DNA from: Branchiostoma belcheri
Lineage: Eukaryota > Chordata > Leptocardii > Amphioxiformes > Branchiostomatidae
DNA length: 64,000 nt
NCBI RefSeq assembly: GCF_001625305.1
Contig: NW_017803998.1
Coordinates: 2,073,216-2,137,215, forward strand
Reading direction: 5' to 3'
Both the position numbers and the translations under genes were made by a program. Positions 13,401-22,864 of the stretch are shown here, in pieces. Each line of letters starts with the position of its first letter. Within the stretch, counting starts at the first letter, position 1. Under the pieces are notes generated by a model, which was given only the letters and a program-made list of their open reading frames with translations, ran no database searches and was not told the DNA's origin.

Positions 13401-16400
13401 CATAGACAAACATTTCTGGTGCATTGGAGAAACCAACAGCCAATCAGAGTGTAACGTCATGGACTGGACCGACACCGGATTGGTCCAGGAGCGAACCGTC
13501 ACACTTTCAAACAGTCTTACAAGTGGTGAGAACGTTAAGGTTTTTTTCTTGATTTTAATTTAAGACGTTTAATGTATAGAGCAGTTCAAATGTCCATTTC
13601 TGTAGACCTTGGGGTAAACAGGTATGGAGGCATGTTAGCACCTTAAAGTTAATAACATTAGGTATCGGATAACCATCTCAAGATTCAAGTCATTGACAAT
13701 TTAGCACCTATATTGTCTTCAAATTGACCCCATACAATCAGAAATGTTCATCGTCATCTCATGTTTGCCACAAACAGGCTATCATTGTCCTCTATTGTTT
13801 AGTCTAGTCATCGGTGCTTTATGTTGTGCCCCACCCCCCAATCCACAACAAATTCCTGCAAGCTCTCCCTCTCCTGTCCTCAAAGATTTTGTTTGGCCGA
13901 GAACTTATGAGTGAAATCCATGATTATACAAACCACACTTTCAGTACCCAGGACAGGAATATCTTCAAGTCCTAAATGACACTGGGCAGCTTGTTCATTG
14001 AACCAATGTTTTGTATCAGGACAACGTTATTACAACAAAGTGAAGGGTCAGGACGCCGCCGGGCACCAGTCACCAGTCGCCGTGTCTGACGGGTTCCTTG
14101 TGGACACCTTCCCGCCGATCCCAGAGGCCAACCTGCAGATAGGGGAAAACCTGCTCCTCAATCCGTCATTTGAAGACACAGTAGCCGGTGGAGCAGGTGA
14201 CAATCTTTGAATTCTATCTTTAAAGATAATTAAATCTTATGTAGTAGTTTAATGCATAATTGGAAAATAAGTTGAATTTTACCCTTACCCTTATTACCCT
14301 TTCATCTGTTCACCTGTACTTAGCCCGATAGGGAATGAATGTACAATAAAGGTTATTATTATTATTATTATCAATTTTGCCATACAATTGAAGTTACGTA
14401 AAATAGAGACACTGTAATAGTGTTTGGCAAAATTCTGATTGAAAAATATTTGCAGTGGTTTCAGGTTTGTAGTTTTTGGACTGATCTTAAACTAATTACA
14501 CGGTTGATATGTGGTTTTGTAGTGCTGTGTTACATACAGTTGTTTCAATCACAAACACCACAGACTCAATTTTCTATCTTCCAAATTGCTATATAACATA
14601 CTGATACAAATTACTAGTAGTTTCTATAATCATAAAGAGTATCTCTAAGATGATGAAAAAGGTTAACACTCTTCTGTTTCTTGAAGGTTGGGTACTTGAA
14701 GCTGGATCTGTGGCAGAACAGATCTCCTCCTTACCCACTGACGACTTCCAGACCAAACATGGACGTTCTCATCTCCTCTTACATGGCACCATGTCTCAGA
14801 CCTTCACCACTGTGGCAGGTAAGTCATACGTAACACGAATGCTGATTGGTTGGTTGGTAACCAATCAGCATGTACAGAGTATCCCTCAATGGGAAGACTG
14901 ACAAATTGTAAGCTGAATACTGATTGGCCAAGCTGATGACCAGTACGAATAACCAACCAGAGTAGTGGATATAAATTGTGAGAAAGTCAGTATATAGTAT
15001 GGTTAGTATAATATATGCTACATATTCCTTTTTTTATACTTTTTTGCATTGTGAGAGTTATATAGCATACCTACACTGAGAGTTACTTGTAATCAGTTTC
15101 ATGTCAATTTCTTTCTATCTTTACTTTCTATGAACAGGCCAAGAATACCGCATCACATTTTTCGCCAACCAAGATCTGACCACGGACGTCCCCCGTCTGA
15201 CCCAAGAAGGTCTGCTGACGGCCCCAGGTCTTCATCAGGTGTTCAAACTGCGGAACAGACAGGTGTCCACTGTCGACACCACCTCTACAGAACAGTGGGA
15301 CACCTGGCAGAAACAAATCTTCTACTTCACTGCGGCCGGCACCGGCTCAACTGTCACCGTCCAGTCTGTTGGGACGAAGGCAGGGATTTCACTGGATAAC
15401 TTTAAGGTAGGAAACCGTTTTCTGTTCTTACTTTTACATTGCCGCCATCCATGAGTTTTCCTTTTCATGGCTGCAGTGTTAATACTTCTGAGATGGAAGT
15501 ATTGTTTTTGGTGGAGCTGGTTTAGGAGGAGTTTGTATGTATCTTGTCCTCAGCAGCAAGGAGTGGGAGTGGGTAGAGGTTGGGTTTCAGTTGATTGACA
15601 GGGTTGTTACCCTGTAAGCCGTGGGATGTAGAATGTGGATGAAGTCGCCAGAAATGTGTACTGTTGTAATCATAGTACATGTATAAAACATAAACCAGGA
15701 CCTGGTGTAATACCGGAAAAAGTTACATTTTACAATTCATTCCATGATGTGATTCAATCGGGTATTCCCTCAAGATCATACAGTACAATTCCAATACATT
15801 AACAAGTTTCCAATGCAGTCTAAAATGTATTGTCTTGGTTTTAAAAGGAATATTTTGTAACAAATGTGTCGTTCTAATAATCACGTTGTATGTATCAGAA
15901 CAAATGGCGAATGCACGCGTATACATGTCTTTATTTTTCTCCTCGCCAGGTGGAGCCAGTGACCTACACCACCACCCACTTTAACTCCACGGCCGTGTAT
16001 GAAGGCTACATCGACCTGACGGCCCAGACCCTGTCAGACTGGGGGTCGGTGTCGGCCAAGTGGAGCATGGTGGATCCTGAGTCTCCTATTGTGGACTACT
16101 CCTGGGCTATCGGCACTGCTAAAGGTATACTAAGTCTTATAATCTCTATCAAAGATTGCTGCGATAAACAATATGTATCATTCTTTAACCTAATCTACAG
16201 CCCGAACCTGTCGCGATTTTGAAATAGGTACTCAAATGTGCTGAAGGTTAAGGTTCAGTTCTACGACATATTAAAGCTAAAGCTGTCAATATGCATGTAG
16301 GATATTAGCAATGAATGGCAAGAAGAAGTCAAGAGTTTCATGCCACAATAAAGTAGTAGTAGTACATGTATTTGCAAATTAATGTCAAGTTGTTTCATTA

Positions 16401-19400
16401 ATCTTAGTTGTGAATTTTTCACTGATTCTGCATATGTGGGGGACTGTTTCGACATCCAATTCAACCTTCCTGTCAGTCTGTGGTTACACAATTTCCACCA
16501 TCACTTCCTGTTACTTTACTTTATTCAAATATCTATGGACACAAGTAAACTAACTGAACAAACACGCACAGACTGATTATGAATTAGTATTGATGTTTAA
16601 TGTATTATATTTGATGTTTAATGTATAATATTTCATGTTAATGTTCATTATTGCAATTTGTTTTGTATTGAATAATGTGATCTGTATTCATATTGTGCAT
16701 GTTGTGTTTGGGAGGACAACTTGTAAAGGTGTCAATGTTGTTTTGTCCTCCCTTCCACTTGTATATGTGGTGGTAAACTCAAATGAACTCAAATGAACAA
16801 ATGATATTTCAAACTGTGTCCATTAGGTGGCACACAGCTGCAGCCCTTCAGAGCTATCGGAGTCCAGAACAGCGCACAGAACAGCGGTCTCTTCTTACAT
16901 CATGGTTCCTACGTCCATGTGGTCGTCATGGCAACCAATGCAGCAGGGCTGTCTGCAGGTGAGCGTTTGTCACTGCGTGATGCCAGGATATAATACAGAT
17001 ATGGGGTCTTGGATAGTCTTATTGGTAATATAAAGTGTTATTTGTTATGTCAGTGTTAAGTGTGTCATGGCAGGAAGTAATGCCCTTATACGCCTATGTG
17101 GCCTTGAATACTCATAAAAGTTATTGGTAACAGAAAGTGTCATTAAATTTGTTATTTCAATGTCATGTCATGTCAGGAAATATATTCTGAACCTATGGGG
17201 CCTTAGATACGCACAAAAGTAATATAAAATATTATTAGTTATTATATTTTCATGACTTATTAGATGACTTTGCAATTGTTTGTAAACTGAATTGCAAGGG
17301 CATGTGTAAAAACAGCATAAGCAGTTTATTATTTATCACTACTATTTACAATAAACTTAAAAGTTTTTCTTGGCAAAAACTTCGAAGAAAAAAATTTAAT
17401 CTGAATTTCTAATTCAAACCTCTTGGGACGTCATTGTGGTAGTCAATGATGACCATCTGTGTAGAATGAAGTTTATTGATTCATTTATTTATTTATTACA
17501 ATTAACCACATACATAATATACATGTGGAACGGGTGCACCTAAGTGCACCTTTTCAAGGCCCAGTTTTCAAGGCCCACCATGCCCAAGTTAATTGTATCT
17601 CAATAATTGTACCTCAATATCTTTCTCTTCTTGTAGTTCTGTATTCTGAGCCTGCGCTGGTTGACCTGACTCCCCCTGTGATGGGAACAGTTCTGGACGG
17701 AGCCACGGGTGACGTGGACGTGGATTACCAGAACACTGACATCATCTGTGCCAACTGGCCTGACGTTAGTGATGAAGAGAGCGGTATCAACTACTGCGAA
17801 TGGGCTCTGGGTGAGTGGCTAGTTAAAGGAGCACCATTATGGAAAACTTAAACTGTTCTCCAACTCAAAATTTGACTCACCAGAAATTTTCGACTGAATC
17901 ACTCAGTCTTCCTCAGCTATCTGACCCAAATGCTGTGGACATGTGATTTTTCCCACGTGTGACGTCAGCAAAGGGTCAAAGGTTGTCTGAAGTCAACCGG
18001 GACGGGGGGCGATATCGACTTCAGACAACATTTGACCCTTTGCTGACGTCACACGTGGGAAAAATCACATGTCCACAGCATTTGGCACTAAAACGGGTTA
18101 TATGAAGCGCACTTATTTTGCGGTACCACCACAAAATACTAGAATGTAAACGAAGTAACCAAGTAAACAAATAAACTTGGTTGACAGCTATGTTTCCAGC
18201 TTTTTGGACCCACTCGTAAGGTGTAATATTTTGGCACCTCCACTCCCCGGAGTGGCACTTATTTGCAATTGAGTGGGGTTGTGCATCTCTATTATAGTAT
18301 AAATTGAAATGAATTGATAATACTGCATCTCTGTGTAGCTATGTGTTATCCAAAACTATAAATCTTAACTTTACAGGTACAACGCCGCATCTGGCCAACT
18401 TGATGAGGTTCACGACAACCAAAATAGCAGGAGACGGAAAATCCGCCTGTATTGACTCACAGTCGTTCATCGCTCATGGAACCAGGATTTTTGTCATTGT
18501 GCGGTGTCACAACCACGCCGGCCAGGTCAGTAGAAAAGAACAAAATCTACGTCATGTAACTCTCAACTTTGATAAACCAATCCTGACTGTCCAATATAAT
18601 TAGCAGTTCAACCAATGAGAGGATCGCAATTAGTGGTTTGACCAATGAGGCATGTAGCTATATGTCCATCATTTACAATGTATTTGCAGCTTTTATGTTT
18701 TATTTTGGTTTTTCTACATTTTGAGGTGGGAAGGGCTATGGGATCAGTCTTTTCCTGAGAATGTCTTCTTAAAGATTTGTAAACACTCTCTGACAGGTGT
18801 TTTTACTAACAAGTCGTAAAGAAAAACACAAAATAAAATAAAAGTGTGTGCTGGGAAAGAGGCTATTACTTATACATGCTACATACACAGGCCATTTATT
18901 CAGTGCTTTTCGACTACATTGTAGGCCGGAATGCCATAGTCATTGCTTTATCGGAACAACAGACAATAAACCGGATAGTGTGTGTTAGTGGGTTATTGAA
19001 TAAGTGAGTACATATATATAATGATTTGATATTTACCGTTGTTCCATTAAATCCTACAGTCTGCCACAGCCAGTTCAGACGGAGTTGTCCTGACCTCCGT
19101 GCCCCCCAGTATCGAGCACGCCTATGTGACGGTTGTGATCGAGCCGGTGACTCAGTACGCCCCCAGGAACCACTACCAGTACTCCCCGGACAAACTGCAC
19201 ATCGCGTGGGGAGGCTTCGAGGACCCGTCCGGCATCTATTACTACGAGGTAATGTTCTATTTCATACATTTAATTTTACAGGCAGCAACCCAGTTAACAA
19301 GAAAGCATAGATTTTATACATAATATCTATGTTAAATCTTCTATCAATTCTGTAGTACATGGTTAAATCTTCTATCATTTCTGTAGTAAATGGAAGGTTA

Positions 19401-21302
19401 AATCCTCTATCATTTCTGTAGTACATGGTTGAACCTTCTATCATTCCTGTAGTACATGGTTGAGGGCCCAGACTTCACCTCAGCATGGGAGGAGGTGCCC
19501 TGGACAGGAGAGCACACGGCGACCTTGACTGACCTGCAGCTCGTTCCCGGGGCCACCTACATCGTCAGTGTCCGGTCTGTGAACTTCCTTGGGATGCAGA
19601 GTGACTCTGTCTCCACGGAGGTCAACATCGCGGTTCAGGGGAGGCCTTCTGTCAGCGGTGGGTTTATTACAATTATGTGTGATCAATAGGCCATTTACCG
19701 CGTGTAATGACGGTACAGAAAATGTATGAAATGCTGCTTTCATAGATCTTCTGTACTCATCCTAGACTACTAGTGAATCCATTCAGATTGGTAACAAGTT
19801 GATCTGTTTGATTGGAGTATTCAGGAACTGATTTCTGAGAAAGACAGGCCCTTTTGACAAGTCCTTCAATTTGGCCTTCCTGTCAATTTACGGTTACACA
19901 ATTTTGCTTTTTTTTAATCTCCTTAACTCAATTGTATTCGATTGTATAAATAGGGCCACACAAATGCAAATTGCAGAACCTCTTTCCATGGAATTCATAA
20001 AATGATCAGCGAGAAAATCTTACATGAACAGAACTGACAAGTATTAGTTTGGATATATGGGTGCAACAACAACCATCGTTTCAGTACTAGTCAATTAACC
20101 ATGGACATGAGTTGGTGTAGCAAAATGTATAGATGCCTAGTATCAAAATGTTGTTGTTTCCTTCAGGTGGACTCCAGTTGTCCTGGGCAAGCTCAGATAC
20201 AATGATGATTAAATGGCCTGGTGTGTTCCGGTCAGATAATGACGGTAAGTAACAGTCCTCAAACAGAAGCTTCAAACTAGAGGTTTTCCGATGCCTAACA
20301 TTCACAATGCTCAAAATAAAGTTTTCTCTCAAAAACTGCCTTGAATTTTACATTTATCCTATATTCATCATTAAAAATTTAAGTTGAAGTTCATCTTGTC
20401 TCCGTTAGATTTTAGAGAATTTTCTGTGAAGTTAACCTTGAAATTTGTTATACAACCTCGAGTATAGTAAAGTTATTCCCAAAAAAGGAATGCTGGTGTG
20501 TTACCCTAAGGGGCAGTTATACGGTTTATACAAATACAGATGTAGATATAGATATACCAAACTTTATAAAACGAGTAGCAATAGGGATGGGTTTATCTAC
20601 ATATTTCATATTGTAATAAGCCCTGTACTATATTTTTCTATAGACCTGTACTACGAGGTATCAGTGGGTCTGGTGGAGGGTGGCAGTAAGGCGGGCCTTT
20701 GGTACGAGACCAAATATACCAACATGACTGTCTCCAACCTGGATTATACAAAGGTATGTATATGTTACAAGATTGAATATTATATACAATAACTGGCTAT
20801 ATGTTGATTTTCGTCATCATTTGAGACCTGTCCTATACATTTATCATCACCGATGAATGTTTTTGGACTAGTATTACGTTTTATATTTTTTTCGTTAAAT
20901 TTTTTAGGTAATTTTGCTCCTATTCCTATGCCTTTCTGTTAAAAGCCTTGAAGCCTGATGCAATTTGTATATTGAGCTTCTTCTATGTATTATCTTGGCT
21001 GGTTCGTCTAGACAAAGTAAATTGACAACACATGGGTCGGGGGATGGGCAAGCAGAATAACAGGAGGTCTAAAGGTCAGACCCAGGAAATGGGGTGAACC
21101 TGAATATCTCAATACGGTCTGGAGCCGGCAGGAGTTAGTGGTCGACATGGGGGAATTCAGGAAGCTGAGGATTCCATACTTCCCGGAAGTCTAAGATCTC
21201 TGATTTCTTTTTGTTTATGCATTCCAGGAATATCACGTGGCCGTCAATGCCATAGACAATGCAGGGATGTACATCACTGCTACCGGGATTCTATCTCCTT
21301 AA
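1460..21302 (+). CDS. Large secreted fibronectin-III-like repeat protein, C-terminal part (34 exons, 5' end outside window)
   Basis: I do not recognise a named orthologue. Coding exons: 1460-1631, 2084-2313, 3127-3339, 3486-3591, 3723-3839, 4122-4257, 4463-4643, 4920-5187, 5536-5722, 6239-6353, 6711-6828, 7198-7397, 7741-7869, 8376-8588, 8841-8987, 9482-9656, 9798-9979, 10166-10265, 10738-10868, 12110-12272, 12666-12872, 13322-13525, 14020-14196, 14687-14818, 15138-15406, 15950-16124, 16827-16958, 17637-17810, 18377-18525, 19060-19248, 19453-19657, 20167-20244, 20644-20753, 21228-21302. They sum to 5559 nt, 1852 residues plus TAA, with all phases closing. About 11 linkers of the type V-D-x-T-P-P-x-x-G-x-V-x-D-G separate units of roughly 100-150 residues. 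Each unit shows A-x-W-x-G-F-x-D-x-x-S-G-I, Y-x-W-A-V-G-T and Y-Y-V-T-V-x-A-x-N-x-A-G, the strand pattern of a divergent FN3 fold. No membrane segment is seen and the end is soluble, so secretion is inferred. Most units are split over two exons. The first exon shown is internal because it begins at an acceptor in an open frame. Confidence 0.85.
2575..2983. mobile_element. MITE family A, copy 1 (about 32-bp inverted ends)
   Basis: The ends GCCATGTTGATTTGATTATA (left) and its inverted partner (right, ending ATCAACATGGCC) are nearly perfect inverted repeats. The element lies in the intron between exons 2084-2313 and 3127-3339. It contains the assembly gap at 2805-2825. Related copies are at 22333-22672 and 25962-26097. 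Confidence 0.85.
2805..2825. other. Assembly gap (N run)
   Basis: 21 N inside MITE copy 1. Similar runs occur at 31242-31261 and 62515-62535. The latter two sit in or beside poly-G tracts. Confidence 1.
10960..11945. repeat. Minisatellite (about 40-bp unit) split by a LINE insertion
   Basis: Units with the core GTTCAGCACCAAGGACAGG recur at 10975-11075 and again at 11805-11945. About 710 bp between them is a minus-strand LINE fragment. The array lies in the intron between exons 10738-10868 and 12110-12272 of the FN3-like gene. Confidence 0.8.
11086..11795 (-). mobile_element. 5'-truncated CR1/L2-like LINE, end of reverse transcriptase ORF at 11297-11764
   Basis: The minus-strand frame 11297-11764 encodes the tail of a non-LTR reverse transcriptase: V-Y-L-S-L-I-R-P-V-L-E-Y-G, then M-E-R-V-Q-K-R-A-L-R-I-I, a signature of the thumb/C-terminal region of CR1/L2/Jockey polymerases. 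Only about 155 residues remain, so it is a dead 5'-truncated copy. Its 3' end points to lower coordinates. It is inserted in an intronic minisatellite. Confidence 0.8.
14125..15406 (+). other. Galactose-binding-like (carbohydrate-binding) module inside the FN3-like protein
   Basis: The end of the 14020-14196 exon and the exons 14687-14818 and 15138-15406 interrupt the FN3-like series. They encode a segment starting N-L-L-L-N-P-S-F-E, then a Gln-rich turn, M-S-Q-T-F-T-T-V-A-G and Y-R-I-T-F-F-A, and ending I-S-L-D-N-F-K-V. The N-x-x-F-E opening, the central Q-T-F-T-x-x-x-G-x-x-Y and the closing L-D-x-F/V are typical of CBM/DUF642-like jelly-roll domains that bind sugars. The assignment rests on pattern only; the ligand is unknown. 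Confidence 0.55.
14280..14371 (+). mobile_element. LINE/SINE 3' tail ending in (TTA)n
   Basis: A short stretch ending AATAAAGGTTATTATTATTA is typical of the 3' end of CR1/L2-type retroelements. It lies in the intron after exon 14020-14196. No ORF is present. Confidence 0.5.
16590..16802 (+). mobile_element. Retroelement 3' end with GGGAGGACAA/TTGTCCTCCC stem-loop, copy 1
   Basis: The stem GGGAGGACAA is followed after about 25 bp by its reverse complement TTGTCCTCCC, then CTTCCACTTGT and an A-rich tail. The same module recurs at 40350-40560 in the same orientation. A conserved hairpin before an A-rich tail fits a LINE 3' UTR. Confidence 0.6.
17931..18080. repeat. Foldback element: 64-bp arms, 22-bp loop
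   Basis: Left arm 17931-17994 and right arm 18017-18080 are reverse complements with one mismatch. Each arm carries the palindrome TGACGTCA and CACGTG-like words. The left arm and flank (17846-17994) match, inverted, the repeat at 63534-63668. It sits in the intron between exons 17637-17810 and 18377-18525. Confidence 0.9.
18950..18990 (+). mobile_element. Tail relic of an RTE/L2-like LINE
   Basis: The words GGAACAACAGACAATAAACC and GGATAGTG match the 3' end of the LINE tail at 59797-60105 and an inverted relic at 42548-42595. Only the last about 40 bp remain here. Confidence 0.5.
19335..19455. repeat. Four tandem copies of a splice-acceptor segment
   Basis: A 31-35-bp unit (TCTATCATTTCTGTAG then TACATGGTT) is repeated four times. 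The last copy is the true acceptor and first codons of exon 19453-19657. The earlier AGs end at 19355, 19386 and 19421. Starting at 19387 would give an immediate TAA, and the other two shift the frame. Confidence 0.85.
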
Positions 21303-21960
21303 AGTGAAGAAGACACAACTTTTGTGAAGACCTTGCTGTGCTGAAGACAATATAGTTGTTTTGATGATTTTTATAGAACGTGTGTGGTGTTGTTTTTCCT
21401 TCAATGCTTCAAAATTATGGATCATATAATTATCATGATGGCAGCCAGTTTGAATTTCTATCAGTCGAGTACCCAACACTAGCCTGGAGTCCAACCTTGT
21501 TAGCTTTGGTCTGCTTCACAAGACTGCCATGTTTATCAATATGCCATAAGCTGCTTTATCAACAGAATTTATATCTTAACTTTGTCAATTTACTTCACTG
21601 AAAAAATCCATGTATACAATTCTGAACAAAACTGTGTGTTGATATGACATGGCATCTGTTGCTTCAATTTGCCGTTAAAGATATTGCTGAATCAGAAAGC
21701 CAATAAGTCATAAGACCAAGTCACCATGATGATGTTGAATTGAAAATGAGTGAAGCTATGTTTTGGGCACTGAAAGAATGCTAATGTTACAGCTGATGAA
21801 GATTTTCTATAACTATGTGTTGTATTTTGTTGCCGAACACTGTCCATCTCTTACAGTGAAGTTCCACGTTCTTAGTGAATAATCTGTTCCATATACTTAA
21901 TGTCGAAGTGTACCTTTTATGTGAATTAAATTTGGCGGAGCATCTTCAAGTAGTGTTGTT
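21303..21960 (+). other. 3' UTR and downstream flank of the FN3-like gene
   Basis: Non-coding sequence after the TAA. A TGTGAATTAAATTT stretch with ATTAAA near 21927 could serve as a weak poly(A) signal. From about 21908 the sequence is duplicated downstream of the LRR gene. Confidence 0.4.
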
Positions 21961-22332
21961 TCTTGTTGTTTATTTATCTAACCTGGACAAAACTCGATAT
22001 AAAATGACATAACATTACAACAAACAATAAAAGGTCCAACGAAAATGAACAGGCCTTCGTAAACAAGTAAAATTCGTAAATAAAAATAATGCTATAGGAG
22101 TAGTAGTGGAGTGATGTGAGTACTCATTCTGATACAAACATGCAAAAATGAGATTTTTGGGAATGTGGATCTTGAAATGGGAACAGACACACAGGCACCA
22201 TTTGGGCATCTGTACATACATACACGTGTGTGTCCTCGTCCTATTTGCTCGATGTCCATTTATTTATGTAACTCTGCCAAGGATAGTTAATTTTGTCTAC
22301 CGAAACTCCGTTCGTTCCATTTTTTCAGATAA
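21908..22332. repeat. Left copy of a segmental direct repeat flanking the LRR gene
   Basis: It matches 25511-25961 in order and orientation: the words GAATTAAATTTGGCGGAGCA, TATAAAATGACATAACATTA, CCTTCGTAAACAAG and ATTTGCTCGATGTCCATTTA occur in both. Both copies run on into a family A MITE, so flanking sequence plus elements were duplicated together. This was not independent insertion. Confidence 0.85.
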
Positions 22333-22672
22333 GGCCATGTCGATTTGATTGTATGGATGGCATCTTTTGAGAACCCCAAAACTAATACGAGCGTGCGAAT
22401 AAAAATGTTTGGCAAAAACAAATTGCCCTCTTTATGACGTGGCAATGAAGGTTGAACAAATGAAATCACACATAGAGTAGAAAATATTCGATTTCATTTC
22501 TCCACATTTCCACGACATAAGTATCGTTTTGCATTTTTCGTCGATTTACGGCACACATCCGCTTACTTTACAGCCTCTTGTACGATTTAAGTTATAGTAA
22601 AAATGTTTGGAAGGGGTGGACGACAACCCATGCCCGAGCGGATGTCATCCATAAAATCAAATCAACATGGCC
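22333..22672. mobile_element. MITE family A, copy 2
   Basis: It has the same terminal inverted repeats as 2575-2983 (GGCCATGTCGATTTGATT at the left, AATCAACATGGCC at the right). It ends about 190 bp before the LRR start codon. Confidence 0.85.
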
Positions 22673-22864
22673 TGATTACAAAACGCTACCGTCGGCGACA
22701 CAATTCATTTCTTCGACGCTGAATCAACAAGCCACACGCAGCAGTAGTCATCTGTTTGACGATTCGGCCACAACGCGTTCTTTGAAGAACTGCATTTATA
22801 AAATTGCGTTAGCTACAATTCTTCGATAAACGCGCAGAAAACGTCGATCTACAAAGCATCGATC

